A DNA stretch of 64,000 nt from Hyphomonas polymorpha PS728 (GTDB lineage Bacteria > Pseudomonadota > Alphaproteobacteria > Caulobacterales > Hyphomonadaceae): the NCBI RefSeq assembly GCF_000685315.1, contig NZ_ARYM01000001.1:1-64000 (forward strand), written 5' to 3'. The notes beneath the pieces are model-generated. The model was not told the DNA's origin. It was given only the letters and a program-made list of their open reading frames with translations, and made no database searches. Of the stretch, positions 10,579 to 18,412 are shown piece by piece. The position numbers were made by a program, and so were the translations under genes. The first letter of the stretch is position 1, and every line of letters begins with the position of its first letter.

Positions 10579-11934
10579 ATGGCGAATGCTGCGGAACAAA
10601 TGGCTCGCAACCTTAATTTTGCGACCTTTGCAAAAGCCAAAGACCTACAGGCGCGGATCCTCTTCACGCTCGGTATTCTGGTCCTCTACCGGCTAGGGAC
10701 CTTCATTCCGATCCCCGGCCTTGACCCGTCACAATATGCGGCGCTGTTCGAAAGCCAGTCGAGCGGCATTCTGGGCTCGATGAACATGTTCGCCGGCGGC
10801 GCCGTCGAGCGGATGGGCGTCTTCGCGCTCAACGTCATGCCCTACATCACCGCCTCGATCATCATCCAGATGATGACCTCGGTGTCTCCTTCGCTTGAGA
10901 AGCTCAAGAAAGAAGGGGAGGCGGGCCGCAAGCAGATCAACCAGTATACGCGTTATCTGACACTCGGCTTTGCCTTGGTGCAGGCCTTCGCCATCACCGG
11001 CGGTCTCGTGGCCGTGCGCCTTGATGGAATCGCGTCCTGGTTCTTCATCCTCACGGGCGTTGTCACGCTGACGGGCGGCACCATGCTGCTGATGTGGATG
11101 GGTGAACAGATCACCGCGCGCGGCATCGGCAACGGCATCTCGCTGATCATCTTTGCCGGCATCGTGGCAGAGCTGCCACGGGCAATCTACAACCTCGTGG
11201 CCCAGGCCCGCACCACCTCGGTGGATATCGGCTTCGTCCTGGCCATCGTGGTGATGGTGCTGGCACTCGTCGTCTTCATCGTCTTTGTGGAGCGTTCGCA
11301 GCGCCGCCTGATCATCCATTATCCGAAGCGCCAGCAGGCCCAGGGCTTTGCCCAGGGGCAGAAAAGCTTCCTGCCGCTGAAGATCAACACCTCGGGCGTT
11401 ATCCCCGCCATCTTCGCCACAGCGCTGCTGATGCTGCCGCTGACGGCCGTTGGCTTCCTTGGTGGCAATGCCGCCGACCCGGAAACGACGGGGATGACAG
11501 GCGTTCTGGGCTGGCTCGCGACGAATTTCGCGCCCGGCTCCTGGACCTACATTATCACCTATGCGGTCCTGGTGGCGTTCTTTGCCTTCTTCTACACGTC
11601 GATCATGTTCAATCCGCAGGAAACGGCGGACAATCTGCGCAAGTATGGCGGCTTCATTCCGGGCATCCGTCCGGGCTCCAACACGGCCGCCTATATCGAC
11701 TATGTGCTGACCCGCCTGACCACCATCGGCGCCCTCTACCTGGTCTTCATCTGTATTCTGCCTGAGCTCCTGCGGCGATATTTCCCTCAGATTCCGTTTT
11801 ACATTGGGGGTACGTCTCTGCTCATTGTCGTTTCGGTGACTATGGACACTGTCACACAGATCCAGTCGCACCTGATCGCCCACCAGTATGAGGGGATGAT
11901 CAAGAAATCGAAACTCGGGGGCAAGAAGAAGTGA
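10579..11934 (+). CDS. secY: Preprotein translocase subunit SecY
   Basis: 451 residues from the ATG at 10579; an in-frame GTG at 10570 lies only 3 bases after AGGGAGG, while the ATG product MANAAEQMARNLNF resembles known alphaproteobacterial SecY starts. SecY is the channel of the inner-membrane Sec translocon with SecE and SecG. Ten hydrophobic segments are expected and visible, for example FTLGILVLYRLGTFIPIPG (TM1) and the plug-region MNMFAGGAVERMGVFALNV. The cytoplasmic loop KRQQAQGFAQGQKSFLPLK and C-terminal YEGMIKKSK are typical. It is coupled to adk by a GTGA overlap. Confidence 0.97.
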   Translation: MANAAEQMARNLNFATFAKAKDLQARILFTLGILVLYRLGTFIPIPGLDPSQYAALFESQSSGILGSMNMFAGGAVERMGVFALNVMPYITASIIIQMMTSVSPSLEKLKKEGEAGRKQINQYTRYLTLGFALVQAFAITGGLVAVRLDGIASWFFILTGVVTLTGGTMLLMWMGEQITARGIGNGISLIIFAGIVAELPRAIYNLVAQARTTSVDIGFVLAIVVMVLALVVFIVFVERSQRRLIIHYPKRQQAQGFAQGQKSFLPLKINTSGVIPAIFATALLMLPLTAVGFLGGNAADPETTGMTGVLGWLATNFAPGSWTYIITYAVLVAFFAFFYTSIMFNPQETADNLRKYGGFIPGIRPGSNTAAYIDYVLTRLTTIGALYLVFICILPELLRRYFPQIPFYIGGTSLLIVVSVTMDTVTQIQSHLIAHQYEGMIKKSKLGGKKK

Positions 11935-12500
11935 ACCTGATTCTGTTTGGTCCGCCTGCTGCGGGCAAGGGCACTCAAGCCAAGCGACTCGTTGAGCAGC
12001 GCGGCTTTGTGCAGCTTTCTACAGGCGACATGCTTCGCGCCGCTCGGGCTTCCGGGTCCGAACTTGGTCAGCGCGTGGCAAAGATCATGGATGAAGGCGG
12101 CCTGGTCTCCGACGAGATCGTGATTGCCCTGATTGACGAACAATTAACCGTCCAGGCCGGCGCGCCGGGATTCATCTTTGATGGCTTCCCCCGCACGATT
12201 GGACAGGCCGAAGCGCTCGACAGGTTGCTGGAATCGCGCGGTTCACAGGTGGATCTGGTGATCCGCATGATCGTGGACGATACCAAGCTGCTTGAGCGGG
12301 TGACCAAGCGTTTTGAGGAGCAGGGAAGGGCGGACGACAATCCAGCCACCTTCTCCCGCCGCCTGGAGCGCTATTACGAAGACACCGCACCGCTGGTTCC
12401 CCTTTATGCCGAGCGGGGCGTGCTGACCGAGATCGATGGAATGGGCACGATTGATACCGTGTCAGGCGAAATCGATGCGGCTCTGAAACAATCCGCGTGA
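11931..12500 (+). CDS. adk: Adenylate kinase, short type without zinc LID
   Basis: 189 residues from a GTG start that overlaps the secY stop (GTGA). The enzyme interconverts ATP + AMP and 2 ADP in the cytoplasm. The P-loop is GPPAAGKGTQAKRL at residues 7-20, the AMP-site segment QLSTGDMLRAA follows, and FIFDGFPRTIGQAEAL is the core motif. The LID is the short form: KRFEEQGRADDNPATFSRRL, without the four-cysteine zinc insert of the long type. This short type and its place after secY are usual in alphaproteobacteria. Confidence 0.97.
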   Translation: MNLILFGPPAAGKGTQAKRLVEQRGFVQLSTGDMLRAARASGSELGQRVAKIMDEGGLVSDEIVIALIDEQLTVQAGAPGFIFDGFPRTIGQAEALDRLLESRGSQVDLVIRMIVDDTKLLERVTKRFEEQGRADDNPATFSRRLERYYEDTAPLVPLYAERGVLTEIDGMGTIDTVSGEIDAALKQSA

Positions 12501-12517
12501 ACGGCGCAGTTCTGCTG

Positions 12518-12545
12518 TTGACGGGGAGAAAACCGTGGCTATAAG
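12518..12545 (+). promoter_or_regulatory. Candidate promoter for rpsM-rpsK-rpoA-rplQ
   Basis: TTGACG at 12518-12523 and TATAAG at 12540-12545, spacing 16, in the 150-base gap between adk and rpsM. It would give the alpha-operon-like block its own transcription, independent of secY-adk. The same TTGACG box occurs before the S10 operon and before the RNA at 16.6 kb. Confidence 0.6.
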
Positions 12546-12650
12546 CCTCGAAACTTAGCTTCAGGCTTAACCGCCGGTGCGCGCGACGGGCGTGATACTC
12601 CCGCTTGGCGCGCATTTCATGTTTTGACATCCGCTTGAGGAGAAACGGCC

Positions 12651-13019
12651 TTGGCCCGTATTGCAGGCGTAAATATTCCGACCAACAAGCGCGTCGAAAT
12701 CGCGCTGCGCTATATTCACGGGATCGGCCCGGCTTTCTCCAAAGAGATTTGCGAGAAGGTTGGTGTTGAGCCGTCGCGCCGCGTGAACCAGCTGACGGAC
12801 GCTGAGGTCATCAAGATCCGCGAAACCATCGACGCCGGTTATCTCGTTGAGGGTGACCTCCGCCGTGACACCTCGATGAACATCAAGCGTCTGATGGACC
12901 TTGGTTGCTATCGTGGCCTGCGTCACCGCAAGAAGCTCCCGGTGCGCGGTCAGCGTACCCACACGAACGCACGGACCCGCAAGGGCCCGGCCAAGCCGAT
13001 CGCCGGCAAGAAGAAATAA
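12651..13019 (+). CDS. rpsM: 30S ribosomal protein S13
   Basis: 122 residues, translated from TTG; TTGAGGAG lies 8 bases upstream and the product [20 protein letters not shown] matches the family start exactly. S13 contacts the large subunit in the head bridge. Other landmarks: [18 protein letters not shown] and the basic C-terminus [20 protein letters not shown]. Confidence 0.97.
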   Translation: MARIAGVNIPTNKRVEIALRYIHGIGPAFSKEICEKVGVEPSRRVNQLTDAEVIKIRETIDAGYLVEGDLRRDTSMNIKRLMDLGCYRGLRHRKKLPVRGQRTHTNARTRKGPAKPIAGKKK

Positions 13020-13034
13020 TAGGACTGACGCCCC

Positions 13035-13424
13035 ATGGCCCGCGAAGCTACTCGTATCCGCCGCCGGGAACGCAAGAACATTACCTCTGGTATTGTTCAC
13101 GTGAACTCGAGCTTCAACAACACGATGGTCACCATCACCGACGCACAGGGCAACACCATCTCCTGGTCGTCCTCGGGCGTGATGAACTTCAAAGGCTCGC
13201 GCAAGTCGACGCCTTATGCCGCTCAGATGGCTGCTGAAGACGCCGCCAAGAAGGCGAAAGAGCATGGCCTGCAGACGGTTGAAGTGCGCGTGCGTGGTCC
13301 GGGTTCGGGCCGTGAGAGCGCCCTGCGCGCCCTTCAGGCCGCTGGCCTCACCGTGACGGCCATCAACGATACGACGCCGATCCCGCACAACGGGTGCCGC
13401 CCGCCCAAGCGCCGCCGCGTCTGA
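13035..13424 (+). CDS. rpsK: 30S ribosomal protein S11
   Basis: 129 residues, standard. S11 lies on the platform near the Shine-Dalgarno helix. The sequence has [20 protein letters not shown] and [19 protein letters not shown], then the conserved [12 protein letters not shown]-terminus. It follows rpsM by 15 bases. Confidence 0.98.
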   Translation: MAREATRIRRRERKNITSGIVHVNSSFNNTMVTITDAQGNTISWSSSGVMNFKGSRKSTPYAAQMAAEDAAKKAKEHGLQTVEVRVRGPGSGRESALRALQAAGLTVTAINDTTPIPHNGCRPPKRRRV

Positions 13425-13438
13425 CGAATACTCTCCGG

Positions 13439-13466
13439 CAGCGCCTCTCCGGCGCTGCTGTCCTTT
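13439..13466 (+). terminator. Hairpin between rpsK and rpoA
   Basis: CAGCGCC (13439-13445) pairs with GGCGCTG (13451-13457) and is followed by CTGTCCTTTTC. It is a weak terminator or an RNA-processing site before rpoA; the rpoA Shine-Dalgarno GAGGAA follows directly. Confidence 0.4.
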
Positions 13467-13480
13467 TCGAGGAACCCTGA

Positions 13481-14509
13481 ATGACCACTGTGAATGACCG
13501 TAACTGGAAAGTGCTGATCCGTCCGAACCGTCCTGTCGTCCAGGCCGGATACGACGCCAAGCGCAAAGCAAAGCTCGTGGTCGAGCCTCTGGAGCGCGGC
13601 TACGGCACGACGCTCGGCAACGCCCTGCGCCGCGTACTTCTCTCGTCGCTGCAAGGCGCCGCCATCATCGGCGTCCAGATCGACGGCGTTGTCCACGAAT
13701 TCTCCGCCATCCCTGGCGTGCGTGAAGATGTCACGACGATCGTGCTGAACCTCAAGCAGGTCGCGATCTTCATGGAATCCGATACGCCCAAGCGCATGGT
13801 TCTGCGCGCCAAGGGGCCCGGCGAAGTCAAGGCTGGCCAGATCGAAACCCCCGGCGATGTGAAGATCCTCAACCCGGATCTTGTCATCTGTACGCTGGAC
13901 GGCGGTTCTGAAGTCCGCATGGAATTCACCGTTGCCACCGGCAAGGGCTATGTCGCCGCCGAAGGCCACCGCCCGGAAGACGCGCCGATCGGCTATATTC
14001 CGATTGATGCCATCTATTCGCCGGTTCGCCGCGTTGGCTATCAGGTTGAAGACACCCGTGAAGGCACCGTCCTCGATTATGACAAGCTGACCCTTGACGT
14101 GGAAACCGATGGTTCGCTGTCGCCGGAAGATTCTGTCGCCTATGCTGCCCGCATCCTTCAGGACCAGCTCCAGCTCTTCATCAACTTCGAAGAGCCCACG
14201 CTCGAAACCGGCGGCTCGGCAGACGAAACGGATCTGGGCTTCAACCCGGTTCTGCTCAAGAAAGTCGACGAGCTCGAACTCTCTGTTCGCTCGGCCAACT
14301 GCCTCAAGAACGACAACATCGTTTACATCGGCGACCTGATCCAGAAGTCCGAGGCGGAAATGCTCCGCACGCCGAACTTCGGCCGCAAGTCGCTGAACGA
14401 GATCAAGGAAGTTCTCGCCGGCATGGGCCTGCATCTTGGCATGGAAGTGCCGGATTGGCCGCCGGAGGACATCGAAGGTCTCGCCAAGAAATACGACGAT
14501 CACATCTAG
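13481..14509 (+). CDS. rpoA: RNA polymerase alpha subunit
   Basis: 342 residues, near the usual 330-340. The N-terminal assembly domain includes [20 protein letters not shown], the dimer and beta-contact motif; the C-terminal domain (about 250-342) contains [20 protein letters not shown] and [17 protein letters not shown], which bind UP elements and activators. It lies in the usual place between rpsK and rplQ. Confidence 0.98.
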   Translation: MTTVNDRNWKVLIRPNRPVVQAGYDAKRKAKLVVEPLERGYGTTLGNALRRVLLSSLQGAAIIGVQIDGVVHEFSAIPGVREDVTTIVLNLKQVAIFMESDTPKRMVLRAKGPGEVKAGQIETPGDVKILNPDLVICTLDGGSEVRMEFTVATGKGYVAAEGHRPEDAPIGYIPIDAIYSPVRRVGYQVEDTREGTVLDYDKLTLDVETDGSLSPEDSVAYAARILQDQLQLFINFEEPTLETGGSADETDLGFNPVLLKKVDELELSVRSANCLKNDNIVYIGDLIQKSEAEMLRTPNFGRKSLNEIKEVLAGMGLHLGMEVPDWPPEDIEGLAKKYDDHI

Positions 14510-14553
14510 CCCAGGAATGACCGGGGCCTGACCACCTCGGAAGGAATGTAGCC

Positions 14554-14976
14554 ATGCGCCACCAGATTGCCCACCGCAAGCTCAACAAGACGACCTCGCA
14601 CCGCAAGGCGATGTTCGCGAACATGGCTGCCAGCCTGATCGAGCACGAGCAGATCATCACCACCCTGCCGAAGGCCAAGGAAATGGCCCCGATCATGGAC
14701 AAGCTCGTCAGCCTCGCAAAGAAGGGCGACCTTGCTGCCCGCCGCGCCGCGCTGTCGCAAGTCCGCAATGAAACGGCTGTCCGCAAGCTCTTCGAAGTCT
14801 TCGGCGAGCGTTACAAGGACCGCAACGGCGGCTACACCCGCGTTCTGAAAGCCGGCTTCCGCCCGGGCGACAACGCCCCGATCGCCGTCCTCGAACTCGT
14901 GGACCGTGACGAATCGGCCAAGGGCGCTGCTGACAAAGCCCGTCACGCCGCTGAGCTGGAAGCTGCAGAAGACTAG
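14554..14976 (+). CDS. rplQ: 50S ribosomal protein L17
   Basis: 140 residues. The N-terminal half is the conserved L17 core ([20 protein letters not shown], then [20 protein letters not shown]), and [20 protein letters not shown] follows. The C-terminal tail of about 20 residues is acidic and Ala rich. It is the last gene of the ribosomal supercluster. Confidence 0.97.
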   Translation: MRHQIAHRKLNKTTSHRKAMFANMAASLIEHEQIITTLPKAKEMAPIMDKLVSLAKKGDLAARRAALSQVRNETAVRKLFEVFGERYKDRNGGYTRVLKAGFRPGDNAPIAVLELVDRDESAKGAADKARHAAELEAAED

Positions 14977-15010
14977 TCTTTCGCTGGATCTTTCCAGATC
15001 GATTTCATGA

Positions 15011-15046
15011 CGCCCTGGAGCCCCGCTCCGGGGCGTTTTGCTTTTT
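15011..15046 (+). terminator. Terminator of the rpsM-rplQ block
   Basis: GCCCC (15020-15024) and GGGGC (15030-15034) form a short GC-rich stem, followed by GTTTTGCTTTTT. It lies 44 bases after the rplQ stop. Confidence 0.8.
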
Positions 15047-15139
15047 GCCGTCTTCCGGCCGGGGAAGGGGGCGGGCCGCTGTAAAAACTGTCATCCATGC
15101 GCGTTAGGCGCAGAGGGCCACCCTCCTGGAGACAGTCCG

Positions 15140-16498
15140 ATGAAACGCCCTCACCTCTTGTCAGCGACGGCGATGCTGGCCGCGCTTGGCCTGTTCGCCG
15201 CCTGCGCCGCCACACCGGTGCAGCCCGCTGCCCTCGCCCCTGAAATGCCCACCGCAGCCACCACGACCGATGCCCGCTTCACCATCGCGGTGATCCCCGA
15301 CACGCAGAACTATACCGACTACACGCACCAGACCGCAGAAGGCTTCCCGTTTGATGCGGCCGATCTCTTCATCGAGCAGATGGGCTGGATCGCCGATAAT
15401 CTCGAAAGCCAGGGCGGGGATATCGCCTTCGTTACGCATGTCGGCGATGTCTGGCAGCACGGCACCGTCAAGATCGATCCCGAGCATGAGGCGCGCGGCT
15501 TCAAGGCCGTCCCCAATCCGATTTTCGACGCCCATCTCTCGCCCAGCGACAAGGTGAAAACCGTCGAGATGCCCAAGGCCCGGGAAGGCTTCGAGCTGAT
15601 CGCCGGCAAGACGCCGTTCTCCGTCGTTCCAGGCAATCATGACTATGACGCCACCTGGACCGATTCCAAATTCCCCCCGCGCGTTACCAGCCCCGCCGAA
15701 GTCGATCCCAACGACCTCACCTCCCTCGGCATGCTGCATGCTGGCGGGCTCGATAATTTCCGCGAAGTGTTCAATCCGGACTCTGCCTTTTTCAAAGACC
15801 AGCCCTGGTATGTTGCCTCCCATGATGGCGGCACGGACAGCGCCCAGATCTTCGAAGCGGGCGGCTATCGCTTCCTGCATATCGGCCTGCAGTTCGATCC
15901 GCCGGATACATCCCTTGTCTGGGCGTCTTCGGTGATCGATCAGTATGAGGGCCTGCCCACCATCGTCACCACCCACGACTTCCTCAACCGCAAGGGCGAG
16001 CGCGTGCCGAGCCCCGTTGTCGACAGCCATGCTGCCGATCCCGACGCACACAACACACCCCAGATGGTGTGGGACAAGTTCATCAGCCAGAACGACCAGA
16101 TCTTCCTTGTGCTGGCCGGTCACCAGCATGGCCAGTCGATGCGCGTGGATGACAACGCTTCGGGCCAGAAGGTCTGGCAGATCCTTGCCGACTTTCAGGA
16201 TCGCGGCCAGACCGCCAAGGATGCGGGACTTCAGTCCGCCTGGCCGGTTGGCATCGGTGATGGCTGGCTGCGCCTGATGACCTTCGATTTCAGCACCGAT
16301 GTGCCCAGCGTGAAGGTCTCCAGCTACTCCACGCACTACAAGAAGTTCAGCCGCGAAATGCCCGAATATGCCGCCTGGTATCGCGGCCATGAGCAGCCGG
16401 AAATGACCGATGCTGAATTCCACGACGCGGATGATTACACCATCACGCTGGAAGACTTCCGTATACGGTTTGACCAATCCGGCCGCGCCGTAAACTGA
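15140..16498 (+). CDS. Lipoprotein metallophosphoesterase (calcineurin-like)
   Basis: 452 residues from ATG 15140 (CCTGGAGA upstream). Residues 1-22 form a lipoprotein signal with Cys at the FAACAA boundary. The metal-binding blocks of calcineurin-like phosphoesterases are in order: VIPDTQNY, THVGDVWQHG, VVPGNHDYD, TTHD and VLAGHQHGQ. Metal-dependent hydrolysis of phosphate mono- or diesters is known for the fold; the substrate cannot be read from the sequence. It is monocistronic, with the rplQ terminator before it and a strong terminator after it. It would act in the periplasm or on the outer membrane. Confidence 0.88.
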   Translation: MKRPHLLSATAMLAALGLFAACAATPVQPAALAPEMPTAATTTDARFTIAVIPDTQNYTDYTHQTAEGFPFDAADLFIEQMGWIADNLESQGGDIAFVTHVGDVWQHGTVKIDPEHEARGFKAVPNPIFDAHLSPSDKVKTVEMPKAREGFELIAGKTPFSVVPGNHDYDATWTDSKFPPRVTSPAEVDPNDLTSLGMLHAGGLDNFREVFNPDSAFFKDQPWYVASHDGGTDSAQIFEAGGYRFLHIGLQFDPPDTSLVWASSVIDQYEGLPTIVTTHDFLNRKGERVPSPVVDSHAADPDAHNTPQMVWDKFISQNDQIFLVLAGHQHGQSMRVDDNASGQKVWQILADFQDRGQTAKDAGLQSAWPVGIGDGWLRLMTFDFSTDVPSVKVSSYSTHYKKFSREMPEYAAWYRGHEQPEMTDAEFHDADDYTITLEDFRIRFDQSGRAVN

Positions 16499-16531
16499 TT
16501 ATCCGGGAATTATTTTTCCGAAGAAGATCAA

Positions 16532-16567
16532 AAGGCTCCGGACAATTCCGTCCGGAGCCTTTCATTT
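16532..16567 (+). terminator. Terminator after the metallophosphoesterase
   Basis: AGGCTCCGGAC pairs perfectly with GTCCGGAGCCT across the loop AATTCC (16532-16560), followed by TTCATTTTC. Confidence 0.88.
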
Positions 16568-16572
16568 TCTGC

Positions 16573-16601
16573 TTGACGGTTTCATCCGTCTCCATCATAG
16601 G
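16573..16601 (+). promoter_or_regulatory. Candidate promoter of the RNA upstream of rtcB
   Basis: TTGACG at 16573-16578 with TCATAG at 16595-16600 (spacing 16). The -35 box is identical to those before rpsJ and rpsM; the -10 box is weaker. It comes straight after a terminator, so it is positioned to start a new transcript near 16605. Confidence 0.45.
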
Positions 16602-16794
16602 GCGCCTCCATTCAGCAACGGAGTGCCCGATGACGTATCGGCCCTTAACTCAGCCAAGGAAGGACGCGGGCCTGGAACAGGTCGCGGCGCGTTTCCGCAT
16701 GGAGGTTGCTGGATAGGGGCTGACGATCAGTCCCGAAGGCCCGAAAGGGCCTTATGCCCGCCCTCCGCGCGTTTCGCCCGGAGGGTTTTTTCTT
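16600..16794 (+). ncRNA. Candidate structured RNA or regulatory leader before rtcB
   Basis: This 190-base stretch lacks a convincing gene but is dense in pairing. Hairpin 1: GGGC..CTCC / GGAG.GCCC (16600-16628) with the ten-base loop ATTCAGCAAC. That loop is fully complementary (one G-U) to GTTGCTGGAT at 16705-16714, so a pseudoknot or a switch to a longer 16604-16619/16705-16720 helix is possible. An irregular hairpin lies at 16658-16696 with CCTG-GAA-CAGG at its tip, another at 16716-16734, then AAGGCCC-GAAA-GGGCCTT (16736-16753), and finally CCCTCCG / CGGAGGG with six Ts (16761-16794), a clear intrinsic terminator. It may be a free small RNA or a leader that controls rtcB by attenuation. 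I do not recognise the family; it is not a tRNA, and SRP RNA motifs are absent. Confidence 0.5.
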
Positions 16795-16864
16795 GTCTGA
16801 AATCCGAAGGGGCCGCGTGGAGGGCTTGAAAAGGAGGCGCTTCCGGGAGGAAGCTGTAAAGACG

Positions 16865-18076
16865 ATGAGTGAGTTTGAAGTCTTCGAAACCTACGCTGCG
16901 GGCCGCATCAAGGCCTGGGTGAAAGGTGTTGAGGTGGAGCCTGAAGCGCGCGAGCAGTTGGAAAACGTTGCCGGTCTGCCCTTCGTGCATTCGCATCTCG
17001 CCGTGATGCCGGACGTTCATTTCGGGCGTGGCGCGACCGTGGGCTCCGTCATCCCGACCAAAGGCGCCATCATTCCGGCGGCTGTGGGCGTCGACATCGG
17101 CTGTGGCATGATGGCGATCCGCACCAGCCTCACCGCGAATGATCTGCCCGATAGCCTTGCGGCCGTCCGTAGTCAGATCGAACGCAAGATCCCGGTCGGC
17201 AATGGCCCTGGTGGCAATCACAAGGATGCTCCGGCGCGTGCGGCGACTGCGCTGCGCAATTCGGGGCTGCCCGAGCGGCTCGATAAGGTGCTTGCCAAAC
17301 ACCGGCGCATCCAGCGCACGATGCTTGCCAGGCAGCTCGGAACGCTCGGCGGCGGTAACCATTTCATCGAGCTTTGCCTTGATGAAGAGGCCCGCGTGTG
17401 GGTGATGCTGCATTCGGGTTCGCGCGGAACGGGCAACATCCTCGGCACCTACTTTATCCAGGAAGCTCGCGAGGCGCTGGAGAAACGGGTGCTCGGCTAT
17501 CACGTGCCGGACAAGGATCTCGCCTTCTTCATGGAAGGAGAGCCCCTGTTCGGCGACTATATCGAAGCCGTCGGCTGGGCGCAGGACTATGCGCGCCTCA
17601 ACCGCGAAGTGATGATGGACCGTGTGCTGATGGCCATGCGGGAGGTGCTTCCGGCCTTCACGCTGGAGAAGTCGGCGGTGAACTGCCACCACAATTATGT
17701 GGAGCGGGAACACCATTTCGGCGCCGATGTCTGGGTCACCCGCAAGGGCGCCGTGCGCGCCCGCAAGGATGAGCTGGGTATTATTCCGGGCTCGATGGGG
17801 GCGAAATCCTTCATCGTGCGCGGCAAGGGCAATGCGGAGGCATTCTGCTCCTGCTCGCATGGGGCAGGGCGCACCATGAGCCGTGCCGAAGCCAAGCGCC
17901 GCTTCACCCTTGAGGACCACCTCGCCGCAACCGCCGGCGTGGAATGCCGCAAGGATGCCGGCGTGATCGACGAAACGCCGATGGCCTACAAGGACATCGA
18001 TGCCGTCATGGCGGCGCAGTCTGATCTGGTGGAAGTGGTCCACACCCTCAAACAGGTCGTCTGTGTAAAGGGCTGA
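16865..18076 (+). CDS. rtcB: RNA-splicing ligase RtcB
   Basis: 403 residues from ATG 16865, chosen because MSEFEVFETYAAGRIKAWVK aligns with known RtcB starts; a GGGAGG lies about 14 bases upstream, rather far. RtcB joins 2',3'-cyclic phosphate (or 3'-phosphate) RNA ends to 5'-OH ends using GTP and Mn2+. Metal and active-site motifs are present: VMPDVHFGRGATVGSVIPTK, VGVDIGCGM (Asp77, Cys80), TLGGGNHFIEL, VNCHHNYVEREHH, and CSCSHGAGRTMSR, which holds the histidine that is guanylylated. No rtcA or rtcR is adjacent. The preceding RNA and terminator suggest regulated expression. Confidence 0.95.
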   Translation: MSEFEVFETYAAGRIKAWVKGVEVEPEAREQLENVAGLPFVHSHLAVMPDVHFGRGATVGSVIPTKGAIIPAAVGVDIGCGMMAIRTSLTANDLPDSLAAVRSQIERKIPVGNGPGGNHKDAPARAATALRNSGLPERLDKVLAKHRRIQRTMLARQLGTLGGGNHFIELCLDEEARVWVMLHSGSRGTGNILGTYFIQEAREALEKRVLGYHVPDKDLAFFMEGEPLFGDYIEAVGWAQDYARLNREVMMDRVLMAMREVLPAFTLEKSAVNCHHNYVEREHHFGADVWVTRKGAVRARKDELGIIPGSMGAKSFIVRGKGNAEAFCSCSHGAGRTMSRAEAKRRFTLEDHLAATAGVECRKDAGVIDETPMAYKDIDAVMAAQSDLVEVVHTLKQVVCVKG

Positions 18077-18250
18077 GGCGCGCCAGCGCTTCAGCCTTCC
18101 GCGGCTTCTGCTGAAAATAATCTCTAGACGGAATTTATTTTCGAGAAGGCTCATTGACAGATTGTCGCGCCATTGGCATGACGCACATCCTGGCGCATAA
18201 AATGATCCGTCAAAGGATTTGATGGCGCCGCCTCAGAAACGGAAACACCC
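18077..18250. other. Intergenic stretch between rtcB and the next genes, no clear element
   Basis: First half of a 336-base gap between rtcB and the gene at 18413. An isolated TTGACA occurs at 18154-18159 without a good -10 partner at the right distance. I see no terminator with a T tract and no RNA gene here. The remainder holds only the doubtful small frame at 18251. Confidence 0.3.
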
Positions 18251-18340
18251 ATGAAGCAGTGTATTGAAGTCCATACCTGCTCCTCGCTTTACCGGGGAGC
18301 GCCGTCTGCGGCCCCCGCGCGTTTGCCGGTGGCTGACTGA
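18251..18340 (+). CDS. Doubtful 29-residue small ORF
   Basis: ATG to TGA, product beginning MKQCIEVHTCSSLYRG and ending ARLPVAD, with two cysteines. There is no clear Shine-Dalgarno (GGAAACACCC precedes the ATG). It could be a leader peptide of the gene at 18413 or chance. No family recognised. Confidence 0.15.
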   Translation: MKQCIEVHTCSSLYRGAPSAAPARLPVAD

Positions 18341-18412
18341 CCCTCGCAGAATTGATCTGACCCTGCCCAGCGCGCCTAGTCGGCGCCTGCGCATAATCAG
18401 TTGGAGGTGATC

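Noticed and set aside
10729-11883. A 384-codon frame antisense to secY
   Set aside because: Same reason; SecY is unmistakable on the + strand.
16600-16794. SRP RNA, 6S RNA or Y-like RNA identity for the RNA before rtcB
   Set aside because: The SRP GGAAGG-AGCAGCC core is absent, no tRNA-like GTTCRA loop of bacterial Y RNAs is seen, and the helix pattern fits 6S only loosely. Left as unassigned.
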